64,000 bases of DNA. Origin: Arthrobacter sp. AFG7.2. Lineage in GTDB: Bacteria > Actinomycetota > Actinomycetes > Actinomycetales > Micrococcaceae. The position numbers were made by a program, and so were the translations under genes. Where the stretch lies: contig NZ_PJMB01000007.1 in NCBI RefSeq assembly GCF_002892835.1, positions 124,001 to 188,000 of the forward strand, in the 5' to 3' direction. Below are positions 9,300 to 19,100 of this stretch, in pieces. The notes below the pieces were generated by a model. That model saw only the letters and a list, made by a program, of their open reading frames with translations, made no database searches and was not told where the DNA came from. Each line of letters starts with the position of its first letter. Within the stretch, counting starts at the first letter, position 1.

Positions 9300-9573
9300 G
9301 ATGGCCTCTTCTCCGGTCAACGTGCATGCTCCGGGGCCCGCGAAGGGGAAGCCGGCAGCAGTTCACCAACACTGTACTAAGCATTCGGCGCCGATGCTGG
9401 AGCCGCTGCCGCACGTAACACAGCGTTAACACCATGCGCCCGGATTCCAGCCCTGCAGCCGGACTGCGCTAGCGGTCCGGAGCTGCCGGATGGCTGCTCC
9501 TATGACCGTAATCACGCTGTGCGGCTCCGGCCGGCGGTAGCTAGGAGAGCGGCTGCCGCACTACGCTCATGCC

Positions 9574-10473
9574 ATGGCCTCCAGCAACAGCTCCGATTCC
9601 AGCAGCATGTCCGCCGACGTCCCCGCCCCCTACGGCAGCGGGCCGGGGCAGGCAGCGGCCGCAGCCGCGGAGCGGAAGCCGGCCAAGGTGCGCATCCACC
9701 ACCTGCAGCAGGCCAAGAATGACGGCACCAGGTTCGCGATGCTGACCGCCTATGAGCAGTACACGGCGGAGATCTTCGATGCCGCCGGCATCGAAGTGCT
9801 CCTCGTCGGGGACTCGGCCTCGAACAACGTGTTCGGCAACGAGACCAGCCTTCCGGTCACGGTGGATGAGCTGCTGCCCCTGTGCCGCGCGGTCGCCCGG
9901 AGCGCCAGGCGCGCGCTCGTTGTGGCTGACCTGCCGTTCGGCAGCTACGAGGTCTCGGCCGAACAGGCCGTCGCCGCCGGTGTCCGGTTCCTCAAGGAAG
10001 GCCTCGCCCACGCGGTGAAGATCGAGGGCGGCGCATACTACGCTCCCACTGTGAAAGCCATGGTCCAGGCCGGAATTCCCGTCATGGCCCACATCGGTTT
10101 CACTCCGCAAAGCGAGCACGCACTCGGCGGCTACCGCGTGCAGGGCCGTGGCGACGACGCCAAGCGGCTCATTGACGACGCCGTCGCCCTGGCTGAAGCC
10201 GGAGCCTTCTGCGTGCTCATGGAGATGGTCCCTGCTGAAACGGCAGCTGCCGTGGATGCGGCTGTCACCGTTCCCACTGTGGGCATCGGCGCGGGCAAGG
10301 AAACAACGGGCCAGGTGCTTGTCTGGCAGGATATGGCCGGGCTCCGGGGCGGTCGGATGGCCAAGTTCGTCAAGCAGTACGCGGACCTCCGCAGCACCCT
10401 TTTGGACGCGGCCGCGGCCTACGGCGAGGACGTCAGGTCAGGCCGGTTCCCCGGACCCGAGCACACCTTCTAA
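9574..10473 (+). CDS. panB: 3-methyl-2-oxobutanoate hydroxymethyltransferase
   Basis: PanB transfers a hydroxymethyl group from 5,10-methylene-THF to 2-oxoisovalerate, the first committed step of pantothenate and CoA synthesis. 299 aa, with a Ser/Ala-rich N-terminal stretch of about 40 residues before the conserved TIM barrel. Motifs: [33 protein letters not shown] (metal-binding Asp), [21 protein letters not shown] and [16 protein letters not shown]. Start choice is uncertain: an in-frame ATG at 9607 exists and no strong Shine-Dalgarno precedes 9574. It is divergent from glnA2 across a 274-bp region in which I recognise no operator. Confidence 0.95.
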   Translation: MASSNSSDSSSMSADVPAPYGSGPGQAAAAAAERKPAKVRIHHLQQAKNDGTRFAMLTAYEQYTAEIFDAAGIEVLLVGDSASNNVFGNETSLPVTVDELLPLCRAVARSARRALVVADLPFGSYEVSAEQAVAAGVRFLKEGLAHAVKIEGGAYYAPTVKAMVQAGIPVMAHIGFTPQSEHALGGYRVQGRGDDAKRLIDDAVALAEAGAFCVLMEMVPAETAAAVDAAVTVPTVGIGAGKETTGQVLVWQDMAGLRGGRMAKFVKQYADLRSTLLDAAAAYGEDVRSGRFPGPEHTF

Positions 10474-10525
10474 CCGCGCCGGTGCAGGGACGGGCCGGCA
10501 CGGGGGCAGCCTGCCCGCCCAACTG

Positions 10526-10690
10526 TCAGTCGTCGTCGTCCTTTTCCCAGGCGACATTGCGGGCCCGGACCTTCTCAAGGGCGTGTTCCGCTTCTTCCCG
10601 CGTTTTGTAGGGCCCGATCAGCTGGCTCCAGTCGGATACCCGGTCCTCTTCGATCTCGTGCGTCCTGACGTTGTACCAGTACTCAGTCAT
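10526..10690 (-). CDS. 54-aa SPOR-like protein
   Basis: Small acidic protein read directly from the sequence: it starts MTEYWYNVRTHEIEEDR, has GPYKTREEAEHALEKV in the middle and ends in four Asp. The pattern of an aromatic first strand followed by GPYxTxEEAExAL is that of the short actinobacterial proteins annotated as SPOR-domain proteins. The ATG at 10690 has a nearby GAGGAGCAACG ribosome-binding sequence. Function is unknown. There is no signal peptide, so binding to periplasmic glycan is not suggested. Confidence 0.75.
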   Translation of the reverse strand: MTEYWYNVRTHEIEEDRVSDWSQLIGPYKTREEAEHALEKVRARNVAWEKDDDD

Positions 10691-10774
10691 CGTTGCTCCT
10701 CGTTCCGGCGGCGGGGAAGCTGCGGCGTGATCCGCGTAACTTAAATTCTTACGCAGGCCCCGTGCGGCTTCCGG

Positions 10775-10803
10775 TTGCTAGGCGTTCTGCACTGCCTTAT
10801 ATG
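10775..10803 (+). promoter_or_regulatory. Promoter of map, probably giving a leaderless mRNA
   Basis: A -35-like TTGCTA (10775-10780) and a -10-like TATATG (10798-10803) are 17 bp apart. The expected start point falls at about 10810-10812, on the ATG of map. No Shine-Dalgarno is visible before that ATG. Confidence 0.5.
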
Positions 10804-10811
10804 ATCAATCT

Positions 10812-11690
10812 ATGCCTTCCCTTGCCTCGACTGCACCCATCGGCACCCTCACCCCGGGAACCATAGGTCCGCAGCGTCCCGTTCCGGCGTCCATCCCCCG
10901 GCCGGAGTATGTCGGCAGGCCCGCGCCGGCAAAATTCACGGGCTCGGAAGTCAAGTCCCCGGAGACCATCGAGAAAATCCGGGTCGCGGGAAAGATTGCG
11001 GCACAGGCAATCGTGGAAGTCGGCAAGCACATCGAGCCGGGTGTCACCACGGACCTGCTGGACAAGGTGGGCCACGAGTTCCTCCTTGACCACCACGCCT
11101 ACCCGTCCACCCTGGGCTACCGGGGCTTCCCGAAGTCGCTGTGCTCGTCACTGAATGAGGTCATCTGCCACGGCATCCCGGACAGCACGGTGGTCCAGGA
11201 CGGCGACATCCTCAACATCGACATCACCGCTTTCATCAACGGCGTCCACGGGGACACCAACTACACCTTCCTGGTGGGCGATGTGGACGAGGAATCCCGC
11301 CTCCTGGTGGAACGAACCCGGGAGTCGCTGAACCGGGCGATCAAGGCTGTGGCTCCCGGCCGGGAGATCAACGTCATTGGCAGGGCCATCCAGTCCTATG
11401 CCAAGCGCTTTGGCTATGGGGTGGTCCGCGACTTCACCGGCCACGGCGTGGGCGAAGCCTTCCACACCGGGCTCATCATTCCGCACTATGACGCGGCCCC
11501 GGCCTACAATACGGTGATCGAAGCCGGCATGGTCTTCACCATCGAACCGATGCTTACCCTCGGCACCGTGGAATGGGATATGTGGGCCGACGACTGGACC
11601 GTTGTGACCAAAGACCGGAAGCGCACCGCGCAGTTTGAACACACCCTGCTGGTGACGGACACCGGCGCAGAGATCCTCACCCTGCCCTAG
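10812..11690 (+). CDS. map: Methionine aminopeptidase, type I
   Basis: Removes the N-terminal Met from new proteins; cytoplasmic, two-metal enzyme. 292 aa, with an N-terminal extension of about 45 residues (Pro/Thr-rich) before the catalytic domain, typical of the actinobacterial MapB form. Metal ligands and neighbours are seen: [26 protein letters not shown] (two Asp), [14 protein letters not shown] (His), FTIEPM (Glu) and QFEHTLLVT (Glu). Start ATG 10812 lacks a ribosome-binding site and lies 9 nt after a -10 element. Confidence 0.95.
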   Translation: MPSLASTAPIGTLTPGTIGPQRPVPASIPRPEYVGRPAPAKFTGSEVKSPETIEKIRVAGKIAAQAIVEVGKHIEPGVTTDLLDKVGHEFLLDHHAYPSTLGYRGFPKSLCSSLNEVICHGIPDSTVVQDGDILNIDITAFINGVHGDTNYTFLVGDVDEESRLLVERTRESLNRAIKAVAPGREINVIGRAIQSYAKRFGYGVVRDFTGHGVGEAFHTGLIIPHYDAAPAYNTVIEAGMVFTIEPMLTLGTVEWDMWADDWTVVTKDRKRTAQFEHTLLVTDTGAEILTLP

Positions 11691-11821
11691 GCTGGCCAAT
11701 CACCACCACCACGCTGTACTGACCACCTGCTGTACCCCTCCCGGTTCCCGACCGGACACCACTCCACGGCCGGCCACCGGCCGTTGCCATCCTGCCCGCC
11801 CCTGCCACGAACGGAAACCCA

Positions 11822-12625
11822 TTGGCCAAGAAGGACGAGAAACCGCACAAGAACGCCCCGCTGATCGGCATCGACATCGGAGGCACGGGAATCAAGGGCG
11901 GCATTGTCGACCTGAAGAAGGGCAAACTGCTCGGTGAACGGTTCCGCGTCCCCACCCCGCAGCCCGCCACGCCTGAATCCGTTGCGGAGGCCGTGGCACT
12001 GGTGGTGTCCGAACTGTCCGCCCGTCCGGAAGCGCCTGCTGCCGACTCACCCGTCGGTGTGACGTTCCCCGGCATCATCCAGCACGGCGTGGTCCACTCC
12101 GCGGCCAACGTGGACAAGAGCTGGCTCTCCATGGACATCGACGGCCTCCTGACTGCCCGCCTGGGCAGGCCCGTGGAGGTCATCAACGACGCCGACGCCG
12201 CAGGACTGGCCGAAGCCCGGTACGGCGCCGGAGCCGGCGTCAAGGGCACCGTCCTGGTGATCACCCTGGGTACCGGAATCGGCTCGGCCTTCATCTTCGA
12301 CGGCAAGCTGGTTCCCAACGCTGAACTGGGCCACCTGGAGATCGACGGCCACGACGCTGAAACGAAGGCTTCCGCCGTGGCCCGTGAACGTGACGGGCTG
12401 TCCTGGGATGAGTACAGCGTCCTGCTCCAGCGCTACTTTTCGCACGTCGAATTCCTGTTCTCCCCGGAACTGTTCATCGTGGGCGGGGGCATCTCCAAGC
12501 GCGCCAATGAGTACCTGCCCAACCTCCGCCTCCGCACGCCCATCGTGCCGGCGGTCCTTCGCAACGAGGCCGGCATCGTCGGCGCCGCCATCGAAATCGC
12601 GTTGAAGCACAAGCTCGCCAAATAG
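11822..12625 (+). CDS. ppgK: Polyphosphate glucokinase
   Basis: Phosphorylates glucose using polyphosphate or ATP; relatives in Arthrobacter also accept mannose (glucomannokinase). About 267 aa from a TTG start preceded by ACGGAAA. ROK-fold motifs: LIGIDIGGTGIKGGIVDLK (phosphate 1), VGVTFPGIIQHG, VINDADAAGLAEARYGAG, VLVITLGTGIGSA (phosphate 2) and ELGHLEIDG. It lacks the Zn-binding CxCGxxGC of ordinary ROK kinases, as expected for PpgK. A second glucokinase, of the ROK type, is encoded at 53844-54938. Confidence 0.93.
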   Translation: MAKKDEKPHKNAPLIGIDIGGTGIKGGIVDLKKGKLLGERFRVPTPQPATPESVAEAVALVVSELSARPEAPAADSPVGVTFPGIIQHGVVHSAANVDKSWLSMDIDGLLTARLGRPVEVINDADAAGLAEARYGAGAGVKGTVLVITLGTGIGSAFIFDGKLVPNAELGHLEIDGHDAETKASAVARERDGLSWDEYSVLLQRYFSHVEFLFSPELFIVGGGISKRANEYLPNLRLRTPIVPAVLRNEAGIVGAAIEIALKHKLAK

Positions 12626-12635
12626 CGCAGGTTCC

Positions 12636-12675
12636 GTGCCGCCGTCGTCAGCAATGCAGCGGGCGACGGCGGCAC
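12636..12675 (+). terminator. Hairpin after ppgK
   Basis: Perfect 12-bp arms (12636-12647 and 12664-12675) lie 10 bp after the ppgK stop and are followed by ACTGGTTTAA. It is a likely terminator without a T-run. Confidence 0.65.
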
Positions 12676-12799
12676 ACTGGTTTAACGCGCGCCGGGAGCC
12701 TGAGCTGCGCCGCTGCGTGTGTGCTCTGTGATCCCAGGCGCAGAGAAGCGCGCTGGCCTTCAAGCTCCCGGGTACGGATTGTTACTGAAGATCGTGGTG

Positions 12800-12838
12800 C
12801 CGGTGGCGGCTGCGGCTTCCCCTCCGCAGCGCCACCGG
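12800..12838 (-). terminator. Hairpin after nrdR
   Basis: Long GC stem with a single-base bulge (12800-12815 with 12824-12838), placed right after the nrdR stop on the minus strand. Confidence 0.55.
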
Positions 12839-12841
12839 AGT

Positions 12842-13345
12842 CTACAGGGGGCTCTTCTCGGAGCTCTTGGCGCCTTTCGGGGCAACGCCCCGGGCATCCT
12901 GTTCTTCCTGCCGAAGCAGGGCTATGGCCGTCTCGAAGTCCTCAAGGGATTCAAAGGCCTGGTAGACGCTCGCAAACCGGAGGTAGGCCACCTTGTCCAG
13001 CTTCTGCAGCGGACCGAGGATGACCAGGCCCACCTCATGGGCATCGATTTCGGCAGCACCGGAGGAACGGATCTGCTCTTCGACTTCCTGTGCGAGCAGG
13101 GCGAGGTCGTCCTCGCTAACAGGGCGGCCCTGGCAGGCTTTGCGTACCCCGTTGATCACTTTGCTGCGGCTGAAGGGCTCGCCGACGCCGGACCGTTTGA
13201 TCACGGAGAGGCTGGTGGTTTCGACGGTGGTGAACCTTCGGCCGCACTCCGGGCACTGACGGCGGCGCCGGATGGCTGAGCCGTCGTCCGCCATGCGGCT
13301 GTCCACTACCCGGGAATCGGGGTTGCGGCAGAACGGACAGTACAT
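12842..13345 (-). CDS. nrdR: Transcriptional repressor NrdR
   Basis: ATP/dATP-sensing repressor of ribonucleotide reductase genes. 167 aa. The N-terminal zinc ribbon has CPFC (residues 3-6) and CPECGRRF (about 31-38) with the linking IRRRRQC segment; the ATP-cone follows from about residue 46 ([19 protein letters not shown]). The C-terminus is a few residues longer than usual and rich in Lys and Ser. ATG 13345 has a GGGAGG Shine-Dalgarno. Two palindromes about 110-140 bp upstream look like NrdR boxes, suggesting autoregulation. Confidence 0.96.
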   Translation of the reverse strand: MYCPFCRNPDSRVVDSRMADDGSAIRRRRQCPECGRRFTTVETTSLSVIKRSGVGEPFSRSKVINGVRKACQGRPVSEDDLALLAQEVEEQIRSSGAAEIDAHEVGLVILGPLQKLDKVAYLRFASVYQAFESLEDFETAIALLRQEEQDARGVAPKGAKSSEKSPL

Positions 13346-13451
13346 TGTGCCTCCCTCTTCCCTGTTTGTATGCGCGCCTGAATACGTGCACGCAGTACTC
13401 CAGCGGCTCCCAGTTTACGTCCCCGCACCTGCTAATAACAAGCGTGTAAGT

Positions 13452-13485
13452 ACTACATGTAGTGGTCGGCACTACTACATGTCGG
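13452..13485 (-). promoter_or_regulatory. Paired palindromes, candidate NrdR boxes
   Basis: A perfect 12-bp palindrome ACTACATGTAGT (13452-13463) is followed by a partial copy ACTACATGTCGG (13474-13485). The centres are 22 bp apart, about two helix turns. The core resembles the NrdR box (roughly CACTATATATAGTG as remembered). It lies upstream of nrdR and downstream of hisD. Confidence 0.5.
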
Positions 13486-13495
13486 CCCAGGCGGG

Positions 13496-14863
13496 TCAGG
13501 AGAACCTGGCGGTCACAGCATCCCCGTGTGCTGGAAGGTCTTCGGCGCCGGAGAGGCTGACGATGTGCCCGCTGACTTCGGCCAGCGCGTCGCGGCTGTA
13601 GTTCACCACCTGGATGGCCCGCAGGAAGGTGGTGACGTTCAGTCCGGATGAAAAGGTGGCTGTGCCGCTGGTGGGCAGGACGTGGTTGGATCCGGCGCAG
13701 TAATCCCCCAGGCTGACGGGGCTGAAATCGCCAACAAAGATGGCGCCGGCATTCCTGATCCTGGCAGCGACGCCGGGCGCATCCTGCGTCATGATCTCGA
13801 GGTGCTCCGCGGCGTAGGCGTCGCAGGCGGCGATGCCCTGTTCCAGGTCCTTCACCAGCACAACTCCGGACTGCGGGCCGGACAGCGCTTCGCGGACGCG
13901 GCCGGCGTGCCTGGTGGCCGCGGCCTGCCGGTCAAGTTCGGCGCGGACGGCGGCGGCCAGATCTTCGGAATCCGTGATCAGCACCGAGGCGGCCTTGGGG
14001 TCGTGCTCTGCCTGGCTGATGAGGTCAGCGGCCACCAGGCGGGGCTGGGCGGTGGAATCTGCAAGGATCGCAATTTCGGTGGTGCCCGCCTCCGAGTCGA
14101 TTCCCACGACGCCCTTCACCAGGCGCTTGGCGGTGGCAACAAAAATGTTGCCGGGCCCGGTCACAACGTCCACCGGTTCCAGCGCCGGACCGGCCTCCGT
14201 TGCCGCAACACCGTAAGCGAACGCCGCGATGGCCTGGGCACCGCCGATGGCATACACCTCGGTGATGCCGAGCAGCGCAGCGGCGGCGAGGATGGTGGGG
14301 TGCGGCAGCCCGCCGAACTCCTTTTGCGGCGGCGACGCCAGCGCGATGGACTCGACCCCCGCAGCAAGGGCTGGAACAACGTTCATGATCACGGACGACG
14401 GATAGACGGCCAGGCCGCCGGGGACGTAAAGTCCCACGCGCGCCACGGGAACCCAGTTCTGTGCCACCACCGCCCCGTCACCGAGTTGAACCTCGATGTT
14501 GCGCGGGCGCTGGCCGTCCGCGAAGCGCCGTGCGCGGCTAATGGATTCCTCCAGTGCGCTCCGGACGGCCGGATCCAGCTCATCCAGTGCGGAAGCCAGG
14601 GCCTCCCCGGGAACCAGCGGGTGGGTCTGTGCCACGCCGTCAAAACGCAGCGCAAGGTCCGCCAGCGCCCCAAAGCCGCGCTGCCGGACGGCCGAGATAA
14701 TATCCAGGACCTTTTCCTCAGCATCGGCCACGGTGTGGCCCTGGGCGCGCGGTACGGCAGCGCGGAGCCCTGCGAGGGTGAGGTTTCGGCCACGCAGGTC
14801 AACCGTGCGGAAGTCTACGACGGCGGTGGCTGGGCTGGCGGGATTCTCCGGGGAAATGGTCAC
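13496..14863 (-). CDS. hisD: Histidinol dehydrogenase
   Basis: Catalyses the last two steps of histidine synthesis, L-histidinol to L-histidine, NAD- and Zn-dependent. 455 aa with a short N-terminal extension before the conserved core. Motifs: [71 protein letters not shown] and [18 protein letters not shown]. No other his gene is adjacent downstream; the next gene is nrdR. A small membrane-protein gene ends 9 nt before its start, so the two are probably co-transcribed. Confidence 0.97.
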   Translation of the reverse strand: MTISPENPASPATAVVDFRTVDLRGRNLTLAGLRAAVPRAQGHTVADAEEKVLDIISAVRQRGFGALADLALRFDGVAQTHPLVPGEALASALDELDPAVRSALEESISRARRFADGQRPRNIEVQLGDGAVVAQNWVPVARVGLYVPGGLAVYPSSVIMNVVPALAAGVESIALASPPQKEFGGLPHPTILAAAALLGITEVYAIGGAQAIAAFAYGVAATEAGPALEPVDVVTGPGNIFVATAKRLVKGVVGIDSEAGTTEIAILADSTAQPRLVAADLISQAEHDPKAASVLITDSEDLAAAVRAELDRQAAATRHAGRVREALSGPQSGVVLVKDLEQGIAACDAYAAEHLEIMTQDAPGVAARIRNAGAIFVGDFSPVSLGDYCAGSNHVLPTSGTATFSSGLNVTTFLRAIQVVNYSRDALAEVSGHIVSLSGAEDLPAHGDAVTARFS

Positions 14864-14872
14864 CGGCCTATT

Positions 14873-15406
14873 TTACCGGCCCTCTGCCGCAGCATGCCGC
14901 GACGGGCCCGTTCCGCCGTCGGGTCTGCTGCCCAGGAGGTTCAGGAGCTCCAGAACGAAGACCGACGCTGCTGTGGCGGCGGGCCACAAAAGCAGCACCG
15001 GCCAGGCCCGGAGCGAAAAGGCGATGCTGGCGTTTGCTGAGGCGTCGACCGCCGGCGCCCACACCTGGGCGGCCAGCAGTCCTGCCTGCCAGGCCACGAC
15101 GGCGCCGCACAGGGCTCCGACGAGTCCAGCGGCCAGGTCCGCCCGCGGGTTCGCACGCTTTTGGTCTGCCAGGAAAACTCCGAGGAGGCACCCGGCGAAC
15201 ACCAGCAGCCCCGCCAGCGTCAGGTCCCGCGGCAGCCAGACGTCCGGGTTGGTGCCGGCACCGAGGGCGGGGTTCCGGGTGATCAGGTTCAGGCCCCCGG
15301 GAGCCAGGAGCCACCACAATATTCCCAGCGGGATACCTGCTGCTGCCGGGAGGGCCAGCATTGCCCAGGGCGGCCGCCGGCGCGGCCGGCGGGTGGCTTT
15401 CATCAT
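14873..15406 (-). CDS. Uncharacterised four-helix membrane protein
   Basis: About 177 aa, family not recognised. It starts MMKATRRPRRRPPWAM (basic, inside), followed by helices at about residues 17-35, 63-80, 92-115 and 133-158. A conserved-looking loop with GGLNLITRNPALG follows the first helix. The C-terminus is short and polar. The reading frame is open further upstream, but that part overlaps the flavin reductase gene on the other strand, so I place the start at 15406. Tight linkage to hisD suggests one transcript; function unknown. Confidence 0.7.
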   Translation of the reverse strand: MMKATRRPRRRPPWAMLALPAAAGIPLGILWWLLAPGGLNLITRNPALGAGTNPDVWLPRDLTLAGLLVFAGCLLGVFLADQKRANPRADLAAGLVGALCGAVVAWQAGLLAAQVWAPAVDASANASIAFSLRAWPVLLLWPAATAASVFVLELLNLLGSRPDGGTGPSRHAAAEGR

Positions 15407-15535
15407 GCACAAACCGTAACAAATGTTCTTGGGGGTAAGGCGCGGGCGTGCCTCGGCGAATTCACCTGCGGCATCGCGGACCAATAGTCTTGGAGGAGAG
15501 TGCCTTGACCAAACATCCCATCCGCAGGAGTTGCC

Positions 15536-16036
15536 GTGACAACAGATGACGTGCCGTTCGAGCGGACCTTCAGGGAAATGTTCCGGCGCCATGCCGCCGG
15601 GGTCGCCATTATCACGGTGAACTACCAGGACCAGCCGTACGGCTTCACCGCCACGTCGGTGGCGTCGCTCTCGGCGCAGCCCCCGCGCTTTACCTTCAAC
15701 ATGGCCCGGAGTTCCAGGTCGTGGCCCGCCGTGGCCAACACCACGTATCTGGGCGTCCACATGCTCGGCCTGGAGAACATGCGGCTCGCTGACCTTTTTG
15801 CCGGGGCCGGCAACCGGTTCGAAGGTGACCACTGGGAAACGGGGCCGCACGGCGTGCCGGTGCTGAAGGACGTGGCGGGCTGGCTCATCGGCGAGGTGCA
15901 GATGCGCCTCTCCTTCGAGAACAACGCCGTTGTGGTGGTCCAGGTGGTGGACGGCCAGGTTGGCGGGGACGCGTCGCCCCTGCTGTACCACGGCGGGGGC
16001 TACAGCCAGCCTGTCCCGCTGGACTACGAAATCTGA
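15536..16036 (+). CDS. Flavin reductase family protein
   Basis: FMN-binding split-barrel protein of 166 aa, likely an NAD(P)H:flavin oxidoreductase component of a two-component monooxygenase. Motifs: FRRHAAGVAIITV, YGFTATSVASLSAQPPRFTFN (flavin phosphate binding region), LADLFAG and GRFEGDHW-like NRFEGDHWETG. The GTG start at 15536 has a GCAGGAG Shine-Dalgarno. No partner monooxygenase is encoded nearby, so the physiological role is unknown. Convergent with dnaE. Confidence 0.85.
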   Translation: MTTDDVPFERTFREMFRRHAAGVAIITVNYQDQPYGFTATSVASLSAQPPRFTFNMARSSRSWPAVANTTYLGVHMLGLENMRLADLFAGAGNRFEGDHWETGPHGVPVLKDVAGWLIGEVQMRLSFENNAVVVVQVVDGQVGGDASPLLYHGGGYSQPVPLDYEI

Positions 16037-16053
16037 CAGCCGGAACAACCGCA

Positions 16054-16085
16054 CACGACGACGGGCGGTGCCATCCGTCGTCGTG
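16054..16085. terminator. Bidirectional terminator between flavin reductase gene and dnaE
   Basis: Perfect 11-bp arms (16054-16064 and 16075-16085) with a 10-nt loop lie between two convergent genes. Confidence 0.7.
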
Positions 16086-16102
16086 CTTCCCTGCGCAGCC
16101 GC

Positions 16103-19100
16103 TCAGGCGTCCAGGCAGGCCGGACCAAGCAGCACCTTCAGGTCCCCAAAGAGCGACGGGCTGGGGTTCACCCGGAGGTGGACCGGCAACCCCATGATCT
16201 CCGTCCGGGTGTCACCCTGCAGGTGCAGGCGCACCTCAGAGTTGCCGCGGTGCGTGCGGAGCACATCGCCAAGTTCGGTGACCACGGCCTCGGTGGCCTT
16301 GTGGGTGGGCATGGTGATCACCAGCGGGCCGTTCAGGCCCTCGCTCAGGTCCGGAACGGACAGTTCCATGCAGTTAAGGGTGATGGCGCCGTCGTCGCGC
16401 TTCTGCAGGCGTCCCTTGACCACCACAATCAGGTCTTCGGCGAGTACGGACGCGATCGGCCCGTAAACCTGGCCGAAGAACATGACCTCCATGGAACCGC
16501 CCAGGTCCTCCACTTCGGCCCGGGCGTAGGCGTTGCCGCTGGCCTTGGCGATACGCCTGCTCAGCGAGGTGATCATGCCGGCAATGGTGATGATGGCGCC
16601 GTCCTGCGGCCCGTCCTCACCCAGGACAGAGGTAATGCTCATTTCCGCGTGCTGGCTGAGCAGGCCCTCCAGGCCCTGCAACGGGTGGTCCGAGACGTAC
16701 AGCCCAAGCATGTCCCGTTCAAAGGACAGTTTGTCCTTCTTCTCCCACTCCGGCAGGTCCGGAATCTCGATGCTGAGCGATGACTCGGATTCCGCTTCGT
16801 CGAAGCCGGCGAAGAGGTCGAACTGCCCTATCGCTTCGTTCCGCTTGAGCGTGATGACGGAATCGATGGCCTCTTCGTGGATCATCGCCAGCGCCCGACG
16901 ATGATGGCCCAGCGAATCGAAAGCACCGGATTTGATCAGCGATTCAATGGTGCGCTTGTTGCAGACCACTGCCGGGACCTTCATCAGGTAATCCTTGAAG
17001 GACGTGTAGGCGCCCTCGCTTTCCCGGGCGGCCACCATCGCTTCCACCACGTTGACCCCAACGTTGCGGATCGCGCCCATCCCGAAGCGGATGTCGTTGC
17101 CGACGGGGGTGAAGTTCAGGGCGGACTCGTTCACGTCGGGAGGCAGGACGGTGATGCCCATGCGACGGCATTCGTTGAGGTAGATGGCTGACTTGTCCTT
17201 GTCATCCCCCACTGAGGTCAACAGGGCAGCCATGTACTCCGGCGCGTAGTGGGCCTTCAGGTACGCGGTCCAGTAGGAAATGACGCCGTACGCGGCAGAG
17301 TGGGCCTTGTTGAAGGCGTAGTCGGAGAAGGGAAGCAGAATGTCCCACAGGGTCTTGACGGCTTCCATCGAGTAGCCGTTGTCCTGCATGCCCTGGGAGA
17401 AGCCGGCAAACTGCTTGTCCAGCTCGGATTTCTTCTTTTTACCCATGGCACGTCGGAGGATGTCTGCCTGGCCCAGCGAGTACCCGGCGAGCTTCTGGGC
17501 CACGGCCATGACCTGCTCCTGGTACACGATCAGGCCATAGGTCCCGCCGAGGATTTCCGAGAGCGGTTCCTTTAGTTCCGGGTGGATCGGGATGACTTCC
17601 TGGATCCCGTTCTTGCGCAGCGCGTAGTCCGTGTGCGCGTTGGCGCCCATGGGACCGGGCCGGTACAGGGCGAGCACGGCCGAGATGTCTTCGAAGTTGT
17701 CAGGCTTCATCAGCTTGAGCAGCGACCGCATGGGGCCGCCGTCGAGCTGGAACACGCCCAGGGTGTCGCCACGGGCCAGGAGCTCGTACGACGGGGCGTC
17801 GTCGAGTTCCAGTGTTTCGAGCTCCAGGTCGATGCCGCGGTTCATCTTAATGTTTTCCAGGGCGTCGGAAATGATCGTCAGGTTCCGCAGGCCCAGGAAG
17901 TCCATCTTGATCAGGCCGAGGCCCTCACACGTGGGGTAGTCGAACTGGGTAATGACCTGGCCGTCCTGGATCCGGCGCATGATGGGGATGACGTCGATGA
18001 TCGGGTCCGAGGACATGATGACGCCGGCCGCGTGGACGCCCCACTGGCGCTTCAGGCCTTCGATGCCCAGGGCTGTCTCGAAGACTTTCGCAGCTTCCGG
18101 ATCGGTGCTGATGAGCTGGCGGAAATCCCCGGCTTCGCCGTAGCGCTTCGCCTCCGGGTTCTGGATGTCGGCCAGGGGGATGTCTTTGGCCATCACCGCG
18201 GGCGGCAGCGCCTTGGTCAGCTGCTCGCCCATGCTGAACGGGTAGCCCAGTACGCGGGATGAGTCCTTCAACGCCTGCTTGGTCTTGATGGTGCCGTACG
18301 TGACGATCATGGCCACGCGCTCGTCGCCGTACTTCCGGGTCACGTAGTCGATGACCTCCGAACGGCGGCGGTCATCGAAGTCCACGTCGAAGTCGGGCAT
18401 GGAGACGCGGTCCGGGTTGAGGAACCGTTCGAAGATCAGCCCGTGCCGCAGGGGGTCCAGGTCGGTGATGCGCATGGCGTAGGCCACCATGGAACCTGCG
18501 CCGGAGCCACGGCCCGGACCAACCCGGATGCCGTTGTTCTTGGCCCAGTTGATGAAGTCGGCCACCACCAGGAAGTACCCGGGGAAGCCCATCGAGGTGA
18601 TGACGCCCAGCTCGTAGTCAGCCTGCGCGCGGACGTTGTCCGGGACTCCGCCCGGATACCGGTACTCAAGCCCGGTGGCTACTTCCTTGACCAGCCAGGA
18701 CGTCTCGTCCTCGCCGGGAGGGCAGGGGAAGCGGGGCATGTAGTTGGCGCCGGTGTTGAAGGAAACCTCGCACCGTTCGGCGATCAGGAGGGTGTTGTCG
18801 CAGGCATCGGGGTGGTCGCGGAACAGCTCACGCATCTCCTGCGGTGACTTCAGGTAGTAGCCGCTGCCGGAGAACGCGAAGCGGGAGCCGCCATTGTCGT
18901 AGGTAGGTTCCAGGAGCGTGGAGCCGGACTGGATGGCCAGGAGGGCCTCGTGGGCCTTGGCGTCATGTTCATGGGTGTAGTGGAGGTCGTTGGTGGCCAC
19001 CAAGGGAAGGTTCAGGTCCTTGGCGAGCCGCAGCAGGTCCCCCGTGACGCGCCGCTCGATGTCCAGCCCGTGGTCCATGAGTTCGCAGAAGTAGTTTTCG

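Noticed and set aside
14868..15422. 184-aa minus-strand frame overlapping the hisD-linked membrane protein
   Set aside because: Its translation is Pro/Arg-rich with no membrane helices, while the frame ending at 14873 gives four clean helices and no charge clusters inside them.
15407..16054. Long 5' extension of the membrane-protein frame up to 16054
   Set aside because: It runs antisense through the flavin reductase gene, which has family motifs and a good ribosome-binding site. I ended the gene at 15406.
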